Part shown: positions 1-9,900 of the stretch, piece by piece
Layout: the number at the start of each line of letters is the position of its first letter
Position numbering within the stretch: the stretch's first letter is position 1
Assembly (NCBI GenBank): GCA_037446115.1
Contig: JBBIJF010000015.1
Coordinates: forward strand, 1 to 64,000
Reading direction: 5' to 3'
Origin: JANWXD01 sp037446115
GTDB taxonomy: Bacteria > Acidobacteriota > Terriglobia > Bryobacterales > Bryobacteraceae
DNA: 64,000 nucleotides
Notes under the pieces: model-generated
Database searches by the model: none
Seen by the model: the letters and a program-made list of their open reading frames with translations, nothing else
Told to the model about the DNA's origin: nothing
Translations under genes and position numbers: made by a program

Positions 1-51
1 TTGCCACCGCGCCGAAGCTTGCTATGCTGGGAGGCGGAAGGCCTGCCCTTC

Positions 52-127
52 GAGCCGGTAGCTCAGGCGGTAGAGCATCTGCCTTTTAAGCAGAGGGCCG
101 CGGGTTCGAGTCCCGCCCGGCTCACCA
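52..127 (+). tRNA. tRNA-Lys (anticodon UUU)
   Basis: A complete cloverleaf can be folded. The 7-bp acceptor stem GAGCCGG (52-58) pairs with CCGGCTC (117-123), followed by discriminator A and an encoded CCA (125-127). The anticodon stem TCTGC/GCAGA encloses loop CTTTTAA with anticodon TTT (85-87). The T arm carries the standard GGTTCGAGTCC. The defence operon ends 87 nt downstream on the other strand, so this tRNA marks the left edge of the accessory block. Confidence 0.97.
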
Positions 128-214
128 TTTGTTTCCAAAGAGTTATCGCGCACCCGCTGCTAGGCCGGTCGTACCGCGGGCCATACTCTTGGCAGCCTAC
201 CCTTCTTGCCCGTG

Positions 215-3200
215 TCATGGTCGCAGCACGATACCTGCCTGAGCGACCGACTGCTCTGCCACCCAAGAGCCTGAGGCCACCACCGCTGCCTTGTGGTCCG
301 GGTACTGGGCGGCGGGGAACGGTGCCGGCGGCGCGGCGCGATTGAGAAGCTGGATCAAAGCCTCCAGCGTGTCTGCGCGGTGGAACCCCTCGCGCGTGTG
401 GACGAGGAACGCCACGGGCCTGCCCGCGCGATCCCGCAACAGCCAACACACACCCCGCTGAGGCTCCGCCACCGGCTCTTCGTTGTCGTACGCGGCCAGG
501 TGCTCGAACAACTCCCCACCGGGTGAAAACAGCTGATGGTTGTCACCCGAAAACTCGAAAACGGCAGGCGATGTGGTCACACGCACGAGCTCGGCCATCC
601 CAGGCAGGCGCGCAGCATAGCTGGAAGCATCCAGCGGCCTCCACTCCAACTGCGGGGGTCGGCAAGCCTCCCAATTCATGGCAGCCTCCAGCTGCCTTAA
701 ATCGTACGGCGGCTGTAAAAGCCAAGGCAGTGCCAGATCCTCGCGCACGGCGGCATCCAAATCGAAGGGCGCTTGCTCGGCTTCAGCCACCTCCTGCTCA
801 AGTTCGGCCAGCAACCGCTGCCGCGCCTGCTCGCGCACCTCTCGGCTGGTCAAAGCCAGCTCTTCAAACCGCCGCGGCAACCTCGACAAGATCGGTTGTA
901 GCCGACCCACGATGCCCTGAAACAGCCGGATGCGCTGCCCGAGGGCAAAGTACACGTCGGCCTCCACCGTGTCCTCGTATGCCAGATTCCAAATCCGCAC
1001 CTGTGGCCGCCGCTGCCCCAATCGGTCAATGCGCCCGATCCGCTGCTCTACCTTCATGGGATTCCAGGGCAGATCGTAGTTCACTAGCACGCCCGCCGCT
1101 TGCAAGTTCAACCCTTCGCTGGCAGCGTCCGTGCAGACCATAAGCCCGACCTGACCCGCGTTCAACCGCCGCTTGATTTCCTCTCGGCTGCAAGGAATCC
1201 AACGCCCGGAGCCGTCCCGCCAAGCCCCGCCTTCCCCCGAGTAACTGGCGACCGAGATTCCCGCAAGCTCGCCGGCCAGAAACTCCCGCAGATACTCCAT
1301 GGTGTCGGCGTATTGCGTAAAGACGATCACTGTCTCCGATCCTGACGCAAACAGTTGGGCCAGCTCAGCACGCAGTCGCCTGGCCTTGCTGTCCACGTTC
1401 AGCCGGGCGATGTGACGCAGCAACTCGAGGATCCGCTGTCGCTCCTCAACCTCGGCGGCCGTGGCAGCCAGCTCCGCCGCTTCTTCCGCCGACATCACCT
1501 CGTCGGCCGTCTCATCCGGCGAGGCGTCCTCCGCGCTCGGCGTCAGTCGCGCCAGGCGGCCGTTCAACGTCCGCTTCAGTGCCTCGAAACTGCTTGCTAA
1601 CCTGCGCCGATACACCGTCATCACGAAGCCCACCGCCGTGCGCTTGTCTTCCGGCGCCTGCCGATAGGTTTCGGCGATGTAGTCCTCGACTTGAGCGTAC
1701 AGCTGTCGTTCGGCCGGCGTCATCTGGATGGCGATGTCGGTCACTTGACGTTCCGGCACCAGCAAGCCCAACTTGCCCGCCCGATAATAGGAGCGCAACA
1801 GCTCGCGCGTGTGGCGAACCATGCGCCAGCGCAGCGGCGAACATGCCCTCAACACCTCGATGAGCGCCCGCCTGCCCTCTAGATCCAGCATCTGAAGCGG
1901 CGCCGTGGCTCGCTCGCGCAGCGCCCGCACCACCTTGGCCCGCTTGATGGGAGAAAGCCCCGGCGTCAGAGCCGCGATCTCTTCATCGCTCAGCGCCCCA
2001 AAGTACGCTTCACAATCGCGAAACCACTCGATCGCCCGCTGCAAGTTCTCGGTCGACGGGTTCCCGCTGGTCCAGGTGAAGTAGTCCAGAAAGGCGCGCG
2101 GATCCTGCGCCCACTTGGGTGGCAAACCCAACAACTCCATCAAATCCCAAAGCTCCACCGGATGCACCTGCATCGGTGTGGCCGTCAGCAACAGCAGGCT
2201 CTGGCAGCGGCGCGCCAGTTCCCGCATCAGCGTGAGCAAAAGGTTGGGACCTTTCTCTTGCGCCGTGCCTGCGCCGCGTCGGCGGGCGTGATGGGCTTCG
2301 TCCAGTACCACCAGATCCCACGGCTCAGCCTCAAGCAGCTCCCGGGACCGATCGCGCCGGCGCATGAGGAAGCTCGAGGCGAGCACCACCGCTTCCCGTT
2401 GCCACTCATCCCACCTGACCGCACGCTCCAGCGGCCCTATCCTCCCGTGAGCCCTCCGCCAGCGCAGCGAGGCGCCATCGTAAATCGGCACGTTCAGATT
2501 GAACTTTTCGTACAGCTCGTTCTGCCACTGAATCTGCACGTCCTTGGGGGGCGTCAGGATCAGGATCCGTCGCGCTTTGCCCGCCAACAGCGCCTGACGA
2601 AGGATCAGCCCCGCGGTGATGGTCTTGCCCAATCCGACCTCATCGGCGATCAACAGCCGGCAGGGCCAGGCTTGCAAGAAGCGCAGATAAGTGCGGATCT
2701 GATGGGGCCAGGGCGTCACCGCGCTGGTGATCTCGCCCACCCGGACGCCGTGTGGCATCTCGGGCGCCAGGCGCACAAAGGTCCACACGCAGCGGCGAAT
2801 CTCCTCCGGGGTCAGCCGGAACTCCGGCTCGAAGCCGCGGGCTGGTCGGGGCGACAGTGGCCGATCGTCCTGGGGCAGAAACTCGAGTAACCTCCGTCGA
2901 GCCGCCTCGGGAAAATCCAGCACCCGGGTGCGCGGCGAGCGATCCTCCCATAGCCGGGCGAAGGCCTCCAGCTCCGCTTCGGCGTGCGCTCGCTCGGTCT
3001 CGCTCAGCCAGGCGCAGTGCACGTGGAAGCTTTCGCAGTTGTTCTTCCAGCCGCCGGCCGTCTCGTTGATGCTGCCCGAGAAAGTCAGGATGTTGCCGTC
3101 GGAGTCCGTGATAATGCCGAACTTGGCGTGGTAAATGCCCGGCACGCGTTCCGGTCGGCCCTGCTCATCCACCGGCACGGCCACCTTTACATCCAGGAAG

Positions 3201-3559
3201 CCGTGTTCCACCATCCAGGCCAGCAACTCCAAGCCGCGGCGGGCCTCCTCGTCCGGCGGGGTGAGGTCCACGGCGCCCAGGCGACGCTCCAGTTCCGCCC
3301 GCAGGTCGTATCCCGTCTGGATGGCCTCCCGCTCGGGTTCCTCGAGCGTACAACCCACGATCAATCGCATGCGCCCGCCATGGGCGATCAGCCCCGCCAA
3401 ACCGCGCGCCGCCAGCGCCAGGGCATCGGCTGTGAAATACCCGGTCGTGCGGCAATACTCCACCGCGCACGCCAGCGCCGGGTTGTAGAACAGTTCCACC
3501 AAATCGCCGTCTTCGTGGGAATAGCGGAACTGCCATTTCCTCTCAGTCAGCAAGGGCAT
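215..3559 (-). CDS. PLD-domain SNF2-family helicase, last gene of the defence operon
   Basis: This 1114-aa protein is a cytosolic DNA translocase/helicase of a predicted anti-phage system. Residues 1-200 form a phospholipase D-like domain: H144 and K146 in YHAKFG, then GSINE at 162-166, the HxK...GSxN half-site. The SNF2 ATPase follows, with Walker A GLGKT (309-313), DEAH (420-423), motif III LLLTATP, and a C-terminal helicase lobe with IGRIDRLGQ. One HKD half-site per chain suggests dimerisation if it is a nuclease, as in known PLD nucleases. Its start overlaps the end of the methylase gene by 17 nt, implying coupled translation. It is the last gene of a four-gene minus-strand operon. It is not a BREX or classical DISARM helicase by gene order. 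Function is inferred from domains and neighbours. Confidence 0.9.
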   Translation of the reverse strand: MPLLTERKWQFRYSHEDGDLVELFYNPALACAVEYCRTTGYFTADALALAARGLAGLIAHGGRMRLIVGCTLEEPEREAIQTGYDLRAELERRLGAVDLTPPDEEARRGLELLAWMVEHGFLDVKVAVPVDEQGRPERVPGIYHAKFGIITDSDGNILTFSGSINETAGGWKNNCESFHVHCAWLSETERAHAEAELEAFARLWEDRSPRTRVLDFPEAARRRLLEFLPQDDRPLSPRPARGFEPEFRLTPEEIRRCVWTFVRLAPEMPHGVRVGEITSAVTPWPHQIRTYLRFLQAWPCRLLIADEVGLGKTITAGLILRQALLAGKARRILILTPPKDVQIQWQNELYEKFNLNVPIYDGASLRWRRAHGRIGPLERAVRWDEWQREAVVLASSFLMRRRDRSRELLEAEPWDLVVLDEAHHARRRGAGTAQEKGPNLLLTLMRELARRCQSLLLLTATPMQVHPVELWDLMELLGLPPKWAQDPRAFLDYFTWTSGNPSTENLQRAIEWFRDCEAYFGALSDEEIAALTPGLSPIKRAKVVRALRERATAPLQMLDLEGRRALIEVLRACSPLRWRMVRHTRELLRSYYRAGKLGLLVPERQVTDIAIQMTPAERQLYAQVEDYIAETYRQAPEDKRTAVGFVMTVYRRRLASSFEALKRTLNGRLARLTPSAEDASPDETADEVMSAEEAAELAATAAEVEERQRILELLRHIARLNVDSKARRLRAELAQLFASGSETVIVFTQYADTMEYLREFLAGELAGISVASYSGEGGAWRDGSGRWIPCSREEIKRRLNAGQVGLMVCTDAASEGLNLQAAGVLVNYDLPWNPMKVEQRIGRIDRLGQRRPQVRIWNLAYEDTVEADVYFALGQRIRLFQGIVGRLQPILSRLPRRFEELALTSREVREQARQRLLAELEQEVAEAEQAPFDLDAAVREDLALPWLLQPPYDLRQLEAAMNWEACRPPQLEWRPLDASSYAARLPGMAELVRVTTSPAVFEFSGDNHQLFSPGGELFEHLAAYDNEEPVAEPQRGVCWLLRDRAGRPVAFLVHTREGFHRADTLEALIQLLNRAAPPAPFPAAQYPDHKAAVVASGSWVAEQSVAQAGIVLRP

Positions 3560-6449
3560 CCGGCTCTACCAGCTCCAGCTCGATCTGTTCGGGCCGCTTC
3601 GGCTCGGGAACCTTTTCGGCAAAGGCCAGCCGCCGCAGTTTTTCCAGCGCCTCGAAATCGCTCGCCGCGCCCTCCAGCATGGGATCTGCCTTCTTGCCTC
3701 CCCGCCCCGGCATGCTTCTGGAAACGGGCGGCAGCACGTTCAGCAGGACCTCAAGCGCCGTCAGCAAGCCCGGGTCATTCAGCAGATCCAACGACTCCAA
3801 TCGCTGACGCGCCGCCTCCACATTCCGACGGCGAACCAGATAGGCGGCCTCGTGCAGCCGATCCAGCATGGGTGCTTGCGCGTCGGCGGCGACGCGGTTG
3901 CGCGCGAAACGCGTCTGACTATCCCACAACGTCACGTCGTCGCCTGAAACGCCGCACACCACGTTCCTGACTTCCTGCTCGAAGTCCAGGCCTACCACGC
4001 GGGCCAGCTTGAGCGCCTCGTCGGCGGGAAACTTGGGCGCGCGGAAGGCGTCCCAGGCCAGCACGTACCACTCGGTCAGCGGATCCAAGTGGGCCTGCCG
4101 CTTGATGCTGGCCAATTGCTCGAGACGCCACTGCTTGACTTCCCGCCGCGCCGCCTCCAGCGCGTCTTCGGGACGGACCCGGTAGGGATCCCACTCGCCC
4201 AACACCTCGCTCAAGAAGTCGTCGGGTTGCGGAGCCGGCCTGCCCCGGACCATGGGCCAGTGGCGCGAGAAAACCTCGAGCGCCGGCCCGAAGCAGGCCA
4301 GGTACAGATCGATGCCCCTCAGGCCGGCTTCCTGGAACCGCGCCACCTGGCTGCGCACCACCTCGCGCACCTGCGGCTCGACGTCCTCCCAGAACACTTC
4401 TTCCGCACGGCGGCCCCCATCCTCACGCAGCCGACACACCAGGAAAATCGTCGAGCGCGCCGCCGATTTCTCGCGAATGTGCAGGCTGCCCTCAGCCTCG
4501 GTGTGCACGGGCCAGGATGCGGTAATCACGAAACCGGCTTCGATCAACCCCGTGGCCAGCGCGTCCCAAGCGCCGGTCGCCTTGTGCGTGAACATCACGG
4601 TCATGATGCCGCCCGGCTTGAGCACCCGACGCAGCTCGGCGAAGATGCGCGCCATGCGCTGCTGGTAATCCAGTTGGGCAAGCCGTTTGGCGCCGGGCTG
4701 GCCCGCAAACCTCATGGGATTGGCTACGGCCTCGCGATCCTTGTCCGTCAGGTACGAAGTGAACAGCTCGGGATAAAGCAGCCCGGCGGTGCGCTTCAGC
4801 CAGACGTAGAAAAAGTCCGACAGCTCGCCGTACATGACATTGTCGTAGTAGGGCGGATCAATCACGATGCAGTCCACCGAGGCATCGGGCAGTGAGAGCG
4901 CATCGGCCGATTCGCAGAGGATTTTTACTTCCGGCTTGGGGCGCGATGATGGCGCGAACAGCCGATCGGAAGTGGATCCCTCTGAGTTGTAGCCGAGTAG
5001 CTCGATGAGTTCGACCAGCGCCTTGCCGGTTTGCTCGAGCGCCCAGTCGTAGCCCAGGCCCGTGATGGTGGGAGCCATCTCCGCGTAGGACCACTTGAAG
5101 CTGAAGTCGTGGCGGTCGAACACCCCCGCTACTACCTCGCGGGTCGCATGCCATCGTACCTGAATTGCGTTGTAATTCAGCAGCTTGTCAATCGCCAGCG
5201 CGAGGTAGAGCATGGCGGCGCGGTCCAGTTCGCTCAAGCGACCCCCGTTCTGGGCTCCGAGCTCCTCCACCATGTCCTGGAAAATTTCAACCGAGGTGCA
5301 ATGGCCGTAAAGCTGGCGGGGGTTGAAAAGGTCTCGCCACTTGGAGGCGCCGTATTGCCGAGGGCGATCGTCGTTCGCGTCTGCGGGAAATTCCTCATCC
5401 GGCACGATGTTGCGCGCTTGCCAGAGCGGCATCTTCTCGGCCAGCCGTTTTTGTACCAGCTCCTCGACATCGTCCTCGGGGCGCGGGGCGCGGAAGCCGC
5501 GAATCATCTTGGTCTTGGGCTTGCCATTCTTATGTCTGCCGACGACGACTTCTTTCTTGTAGACCACGCAGTAAAGCTGATGCCCCATGCGCCCGGCCTG
5601 CGCCTGGCGCTTGATGTCCTCAGCCGGAATCTCCCGCCCACAGTCAGGGAACGGGCACTTACCGACGCCGCCGTCCACGGTGCCGGGGGAGTGTTCGCTC
5701 GCCTTGTGGACGATTGCGAAGCGTATCCGTTTGCCTTCGGGGATGAGCCGCACGCCCGTGCCCTCGCCATCCAGGCGCCAGTTCGGCGACAGCGGCACCA
5801 GCCCGCCACAGTAAGGGCAGGTCACGGTGCGGGCCCAGAGGTAGCCTTCAACAGTCTTAACGTCGGGTGACTCCGCTGGGAAAATCCCCTCGAAACGACG
5901 GCGAGCGCGTCGCTGAAACTCAACCGAGAGCTGTTCATAGCGTTTGTGAAGTGCCCAGCCCAGTGTGGCGGGCAGGCCGACGGTAGCGTGCAGCAGCAAG
6001 CCGGCGACCGGGTTCAGGTCGTTCGCGATACATTCAATTCCAAGTCGCGCGGCCTCGAATGGTATACTACCCCCGCCAGCCGTTGGATCAAGAAGCAGTC
6101 GTCTCGCAGGGGTTACGTCGGGGGGCGGAGTAAATTGGAACGCTCTCGGGTACCCGTAGGGGTCGGCCGCAAGACGGACGCCCTGCGCGTTCGCACGAAG
6201 CATCTTCCTCTTGGCCTCGATCGGATCCCCGTGAATCCCCAGCGCCCACAGGAATTTTTTGCGGTCCGCATCGGCCGGGAGCAAGCTGCCCAGAATCGCC
6301 GCCCGACTGGCCACCAACGGCCGGCGCGCCCACCAAACGTGCAGGTAGTAGGTCGGCGGAAGCGCCGTCATGGAGCGACGCTCGCGTACGCACTCTTCGC
6401 CGATTTCCGCAATCGGCAACCACTCTTCGATCAACCGACGGTCCGTCAT
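3543..6449 (-). CDS. DUF1156 (COG1743) adenine-specific DNA methylase with Zn ribbon
   Basis: The 968-aa protein is predicted to transfer a methyl group from SAM to adenine N6. It begins with the DUF1156 N-terminal region, including YYLHVWWARRPL near residue 35. SAM motif I is DPTAGGGSIPFEA (121-133) and catalytic motif IV is DPPYYDN (531-537); the motif I-before-IV order with a long insert fits large single-chain methylases. A zinc-ribbon insert is seen as CPYC (211-214) and CPFPDC (265-270). It is preceded 9 nt downstream of the small 153-aa gene by a GAGG/GGGGG ribosome site and overlaps the helicase start. No separate restriction endonuclease gene is beside it, so it probably marks self DNA for the ATPase/helicase partners. 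The target sequence cannot be read from the gene. Confidence 0.9.
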   Translation of the reverse strand: MTDRRLIEEWLPIAEIGEECVRERRSMTALPPTYYLHVWWARRPLVASRAAILGSLLPADADRKKFLWALGIHGDPIEAKRKMLRANAQGVRLAADPYGYPRAFQFTPPPDVTPARRLLLDPTAGGGSIPFEAARLGIECIANDLNPVAGLLLHATVGLPATLGWALHKRYEQLSVEFQRRARRRFEGIFPAESPDVKTVEGYLWARTVTCPYCGGLVPLSPNWRLDGEGTGVRLIPEGKRIRFAIVHKASEHSPGTVDGGVGKCPFPDCGREIPAEDIKRQAQAGRMGHQLYCVVYKKEVVVGRHKNGKPKTKMIRGFRAPRPEDDVEELVQKRLAEKMPLWQARNIVPDEEFPADANDDRPRQYGASKWRDLFNPRQLYGHCTSVEIFQDMVEELGAQNGGRLSELDRAAMLYLALAIDKLLNYNAIQVRWHATREVVAGVFDRHDFSFKWSYAEMAPTITGLGYDWALEQTGKALVELIELLGYNSEGSTSDRLFAPSSRPKPEVKILCESADALSLPDASVDCIVIDPPYYDNVMYGELSDFFYVWLKRTAGLLYPELFTSYLTDKDREAVANPMRFAGQPGAKRLAQLDYQQRMARIFAELRRVLKPGGIMTVMFTHKATGAWDALATGLIEAGFVITASWPVHTEAEGSLHIREKSAARSTIFLVCRLREDGGRRAEEVFWEDVEPQVREVVRSQVARFQEAGLRGIDLYLACFGPALEVFSRHWPMVRGRPAPQPDDFLSEVLGEWDPYRVRPEDALEAARREVKQWRLEQLASIKRQAHLDPLTEWYVLAWDAFRAPKFPADEALKLARVVGLDFEQEVRNVVCGVSGDDVTLWDSQTRFARNRVAADAQAPMLDRLHEAAYLVRRRNVEAARQRLESLDLLNDPGLLTALEVLLNVLPPVSRSMPGRGGKKADPMLEGAASDFEALEKLRRLAFAEKVPEPKRPEQIELELVEPDALAD

Positions 6450-6458
6450 CCCCCGACC

Positions 6459-6920
6459 TCAACGCGAGGTCAGCAGCAGCCGCAACGCCGCCAGCACGCG
6501 CCGCGGATTCGGCCGGTGCAAGGCCATGCTCATCCAATAGCTGGCTTCTTCCTTGCTCATCGCTTCCACGCCGTCAGCCACCTCGCGAATCCGGTCCGTG
6601 TTCTTCATGGGCGCCAGGGCGCGAAACAGCAGGCCCAGCCGGAGCGCCGTGTCCTCGGCCAGCGGCCAGGTGCGAACCTTGCCTGGCTCGAGCGCCCCCA
6701 GTTGAATCCTTTCCTTGAGCAATCGCTTGGTGACCCGCATCTCAACCAGCCGCAGCGCCGCACCCTGAAGCGTGCCCACGTGCTCGGGCTGTTTCAAGCG
6801 CGGCGTGGCGGCCGAGGGCAACTGGTAGATTGATAGAGTCCAGTTCATCGAAGAGCGCACCTTCAGGCGCAGTTCGTACACGGGCTTGGGTGAGTAGGCC
6901 ATGGCGGCAGAACCTCGCAT
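6459..6920 (-). CDS. small unknown component of the defence operon
   Basis: This 153-aa protein is not recognised as a named family. It has no signal peptide, membrane segment or zinc-binding cluster. It is basic, with a beta-like N-terminal half (VYELRLKVRSSMNWTLSIY) and an alpha-helical C-terminal half rich in Arg and Leu. The start at 6920 is supported by GAGGAG 5 nt upstream of ATG. It lies between the ATPase gene (14-nt gap) and the methylase gene (9-nt gap), so it is almost certainly co-translated with them. It could be an adaptor, a DNA-binding specificity factor or an inhibitor of the ATPase; the sequence does not decide between these. Confidence 0.85.
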   Translation of the reverse strand: MRGSAAMAYSPKPVYELRLKVRSSMNWTLSIYQLPSAATPRLKQPEHVGTLQGAALRLVEMRVTKRLLKERIQLGALEPGKVRTWPLAEDTALRLGLLFRALAPMKNTDRIREVADGVEAMSKEEASYWMSMALHRPNPRRVLAALRLLLTSR

Positions 6921-6934
6921 CGCAGCTCCTCTCC

Positions 6935-9900
6935 TCAGGCGGCCGGTGCGGCTTCGGCCTCGACGAAGGCTTCACCCCCGCCGAAGCGCGTGATCTCCTT
7001 GGCCAGGCGCTCGGGAGCGTCGCTTTCCAGTCTGAGCACGGGGTCGAACGCGAGAAGATAACTGGCCGTGAAGTCGCTCTCGCGGGCCGCTCGCAGTTGC
7101 GGGTCGAGAAAGCTCTTGACCGCTTGGGCCTTGTCTACGGCGCCCGAGTAAACTACGCTCAGCTCGTCCACGCCCTCGGCGGCGAGCCGCGCCTCCACTT
7201 GCAGGCTGACCTTGGGGCCGCTGAGCGTGACCATGGCCTGATGTACCTTCCATGCCCCCACATGATCGAACATGCGGATGGTAAGTCGCTGGATGCCGGC
7301 GCACTTGTCTTTGCGTGCCTTTTCCCATAACTCCTCGAGGGCTGTCAATAAAGGACCTTCGGCACTGTAAGTGAGCACGGCGGGTGGTGGAGCCGTGATC
7401 TGTGCTTCCGGCTTTGTGATCCCTCCCTCTGCGCTCACGTTCACCACCACCGTCGCCTGTTGGCGCGTACCCCGGCTGTCGCTAACTTCGATCTGATAGG
7501 TGGTCGTTGCGGTCGGGTTGACTCGGGCTGAGCGTTGGGTTTCCTCGGTCTCGGTGGCGCTCAGGCGCGGATCGCTGCTCATGTAAGTATACGGGGGTAC
7601 GCCACCGGACACCCTGACCGTGAGTTCGGCGAACTCACCGGGCTGGATCGTAGCGGGCTTGGCCACGAAATCGACGCGCAGCGGCTCGGCGCGCGGCCAA
7701 AGCTTCTTGGCTTTGGCGTCCTCCATGGTGTGGAGGAAAGTATTGTCCGAGATGCGAATGGCCGGGCTGGGATCACCCGGTCCCCAGACTTGATTACCTT
7801 CCCGGTAAATGAAGCGTCCTTGCTGGATGCCGGCGCGGATGCATTCGTAAAGTGGGGTCTCGTGCAGCAGGATGGAAAGCCGGGGCGCCCTGCGATATTC
7901 CAGGCGCAACTGCTGAAGCGTCATCCCCCCGCGGAGGGCGAGGCCGGTCTCCTTGGCCACGAAAGCCGGAGAGTCGGGAGCATCGCGCGCGGTGAGCAGC
8001 TTGCGCTGCTCGGAGAGCACCCGCTCCACATGCATCTGACCGTTGCCCGGATTGTCGGGGTTCGTTAGTTCGATGGTGGTGTGCCCCAACGGCAGGTTAC
8101 TGCCAGTCATGGGCGAGGCCGAGGGATAAAACAAATGCCGGTAGCATTGAAGGATGGATTGCGAGATTCTCAGATCCAACTCGTGATACTCGGCGTTGAC
8201 CTTCTGGATCTGGTAATCAGCCAATTGTTGTTGATTGGCCGGCTTGCGCAACTGCTCCAGCGCGAGCTTGCGACGGGCCAAACTGCGCATGTTCGGGATC
8301 TGGCTTTCGTCGGCCACCACGAAAACCAGGTTGTTCTTGAGTTCGCGAAACCTGCGCTCGGGACCTTTGTGCTGGAAGATATCCTCGACCTCGTCGGGCG
8401 GCTTGCGCAGTTCCGAACCCACGGCCGTGGCCTCGTAGTTGAGCAAGACCAACAGCGGACGCGGATCGGCCAGATCGTCGGGGACTTCCCATGGTCCGGC
8501 GGGAAACAAAATGGTGTTGAACTCGCCGCGGGGCAGATTGAAAAGCTTGTCGATCCGATCGCGCAGATAGGCGCGCACCTCGCCGGCCTCGACGTCGCGC
8601 ATGAAGCGGGCGATGATCTGATTGAGATTGGCCTCGGCCATAAAACGCAGCGGAGCGGCCGGGCGATCGTCCAAAAACAGAGCTTCGTTCTGAAAAGCGA
8701 TACGGGCTTGCTCGACGAAAGCGGGCTCGAGGGCAGGCGAGCAAACCGCCAGGCGAAGCTGCTCCGCGGATACGCCGCGGGCGGTCTCCGGGAAGGCCAG
8801 CGTGTGCCAGAGAATGGTCCGCGCAACGTAGGAAGTTACCGGAGGCAGGCCGGGGAACTTCTGCTGGTCCAAACGCTGAGCCAGTGCGGGCTCGTCACCG
8901 GCCACGGCGGCCACGTCGGATTTGATGGCCGGGGCGTATTGCTGGAGACCCATCTTCACCAGGATTTCGTTGCGGATGGGTTCGAAGCCGGGATCCATGT
9001 GGTGGATGTGAATGGCGTGAGCATCAAACGGCTGTCGGCTCCATAGCCAATGCACGGTGCGCACCAGCAACCGAAGCATGCCGCGCGTGCGCTGGAAAGT
9101 CGAGATCGAAGAAGTCTTCTCGGTGAGCAGTTCCAGCAGCTTGGGATGGAAGGGATAGCTCCGAAGAAAATTCTCTTTGAGTTCGGGCTGGCAGGCTTCC
9201 GCCGGCAGGCTGTCGCGATTCGCGGCCCAAAGCTGGGCGTAGGTCTCGATCACGTCGGCTGCGACAGCGCGGTCGATGCGTTCGAACAGGCGAACGCGCA
9301 GCACGTCGGCGGTCTCATCCTCCTCGGTGGGATTCAGTACGGTGGAAGCGCGACCGGCGACCTTTTCCGCCTCATCGAACGCCGCCGCCGCACGCTCGTT
9401 TTCCGCCTGATAGGCGTCCAACGCTCGGCCTTCCCGTCCAATCGCCAGTGTGCAGACCAGCGCCACCCGAGGCGTCGAGGCCACAGCCTTGAACAGCGCT
9501 TGCGCGAAAGCGGTGAACTGGCCGCCGGCACCCGGGAAGGCAAGCTCCACCTTGCGCAAGTACACGCCGATTTCATCGAGCAGGATCAGCGTGGGCTGAT
9601 TGTCGAATAAGGTTCGCAGCAGCTCGGCGCCGGGAGCGACGTGACGCTGATCGGAATTGCGGATGCGCTCATAGGCGGCCCTGCCGCCCACTTGGTAGGC
9701 GAGTTCGCCCCACAGGCTGAAGGCACGCAGGCCGGGCTCGAGCTCGCGCCCATTGGCCGGGTCCGAGTCTTGTCCGTCCAGTCCCGCTACTTTGACGTGG
9801 CCCCGGGGTAGCAGCTCGGGATCAAGGAAGTCCGACACGTTCTCAACGCCCGGCATCCCTCGCGCCGCGTGAACCAACGCGATCAAGGCGTGAGTCTTAC

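Noticed and set aside
3543..6449. Reading the methylase as part of a simple restriction-modification pair
   Set aside because: No endonuclease gene of the usual kind is adjacent and the DUF499 and PLD-helicase genes are fused to it in one operon.
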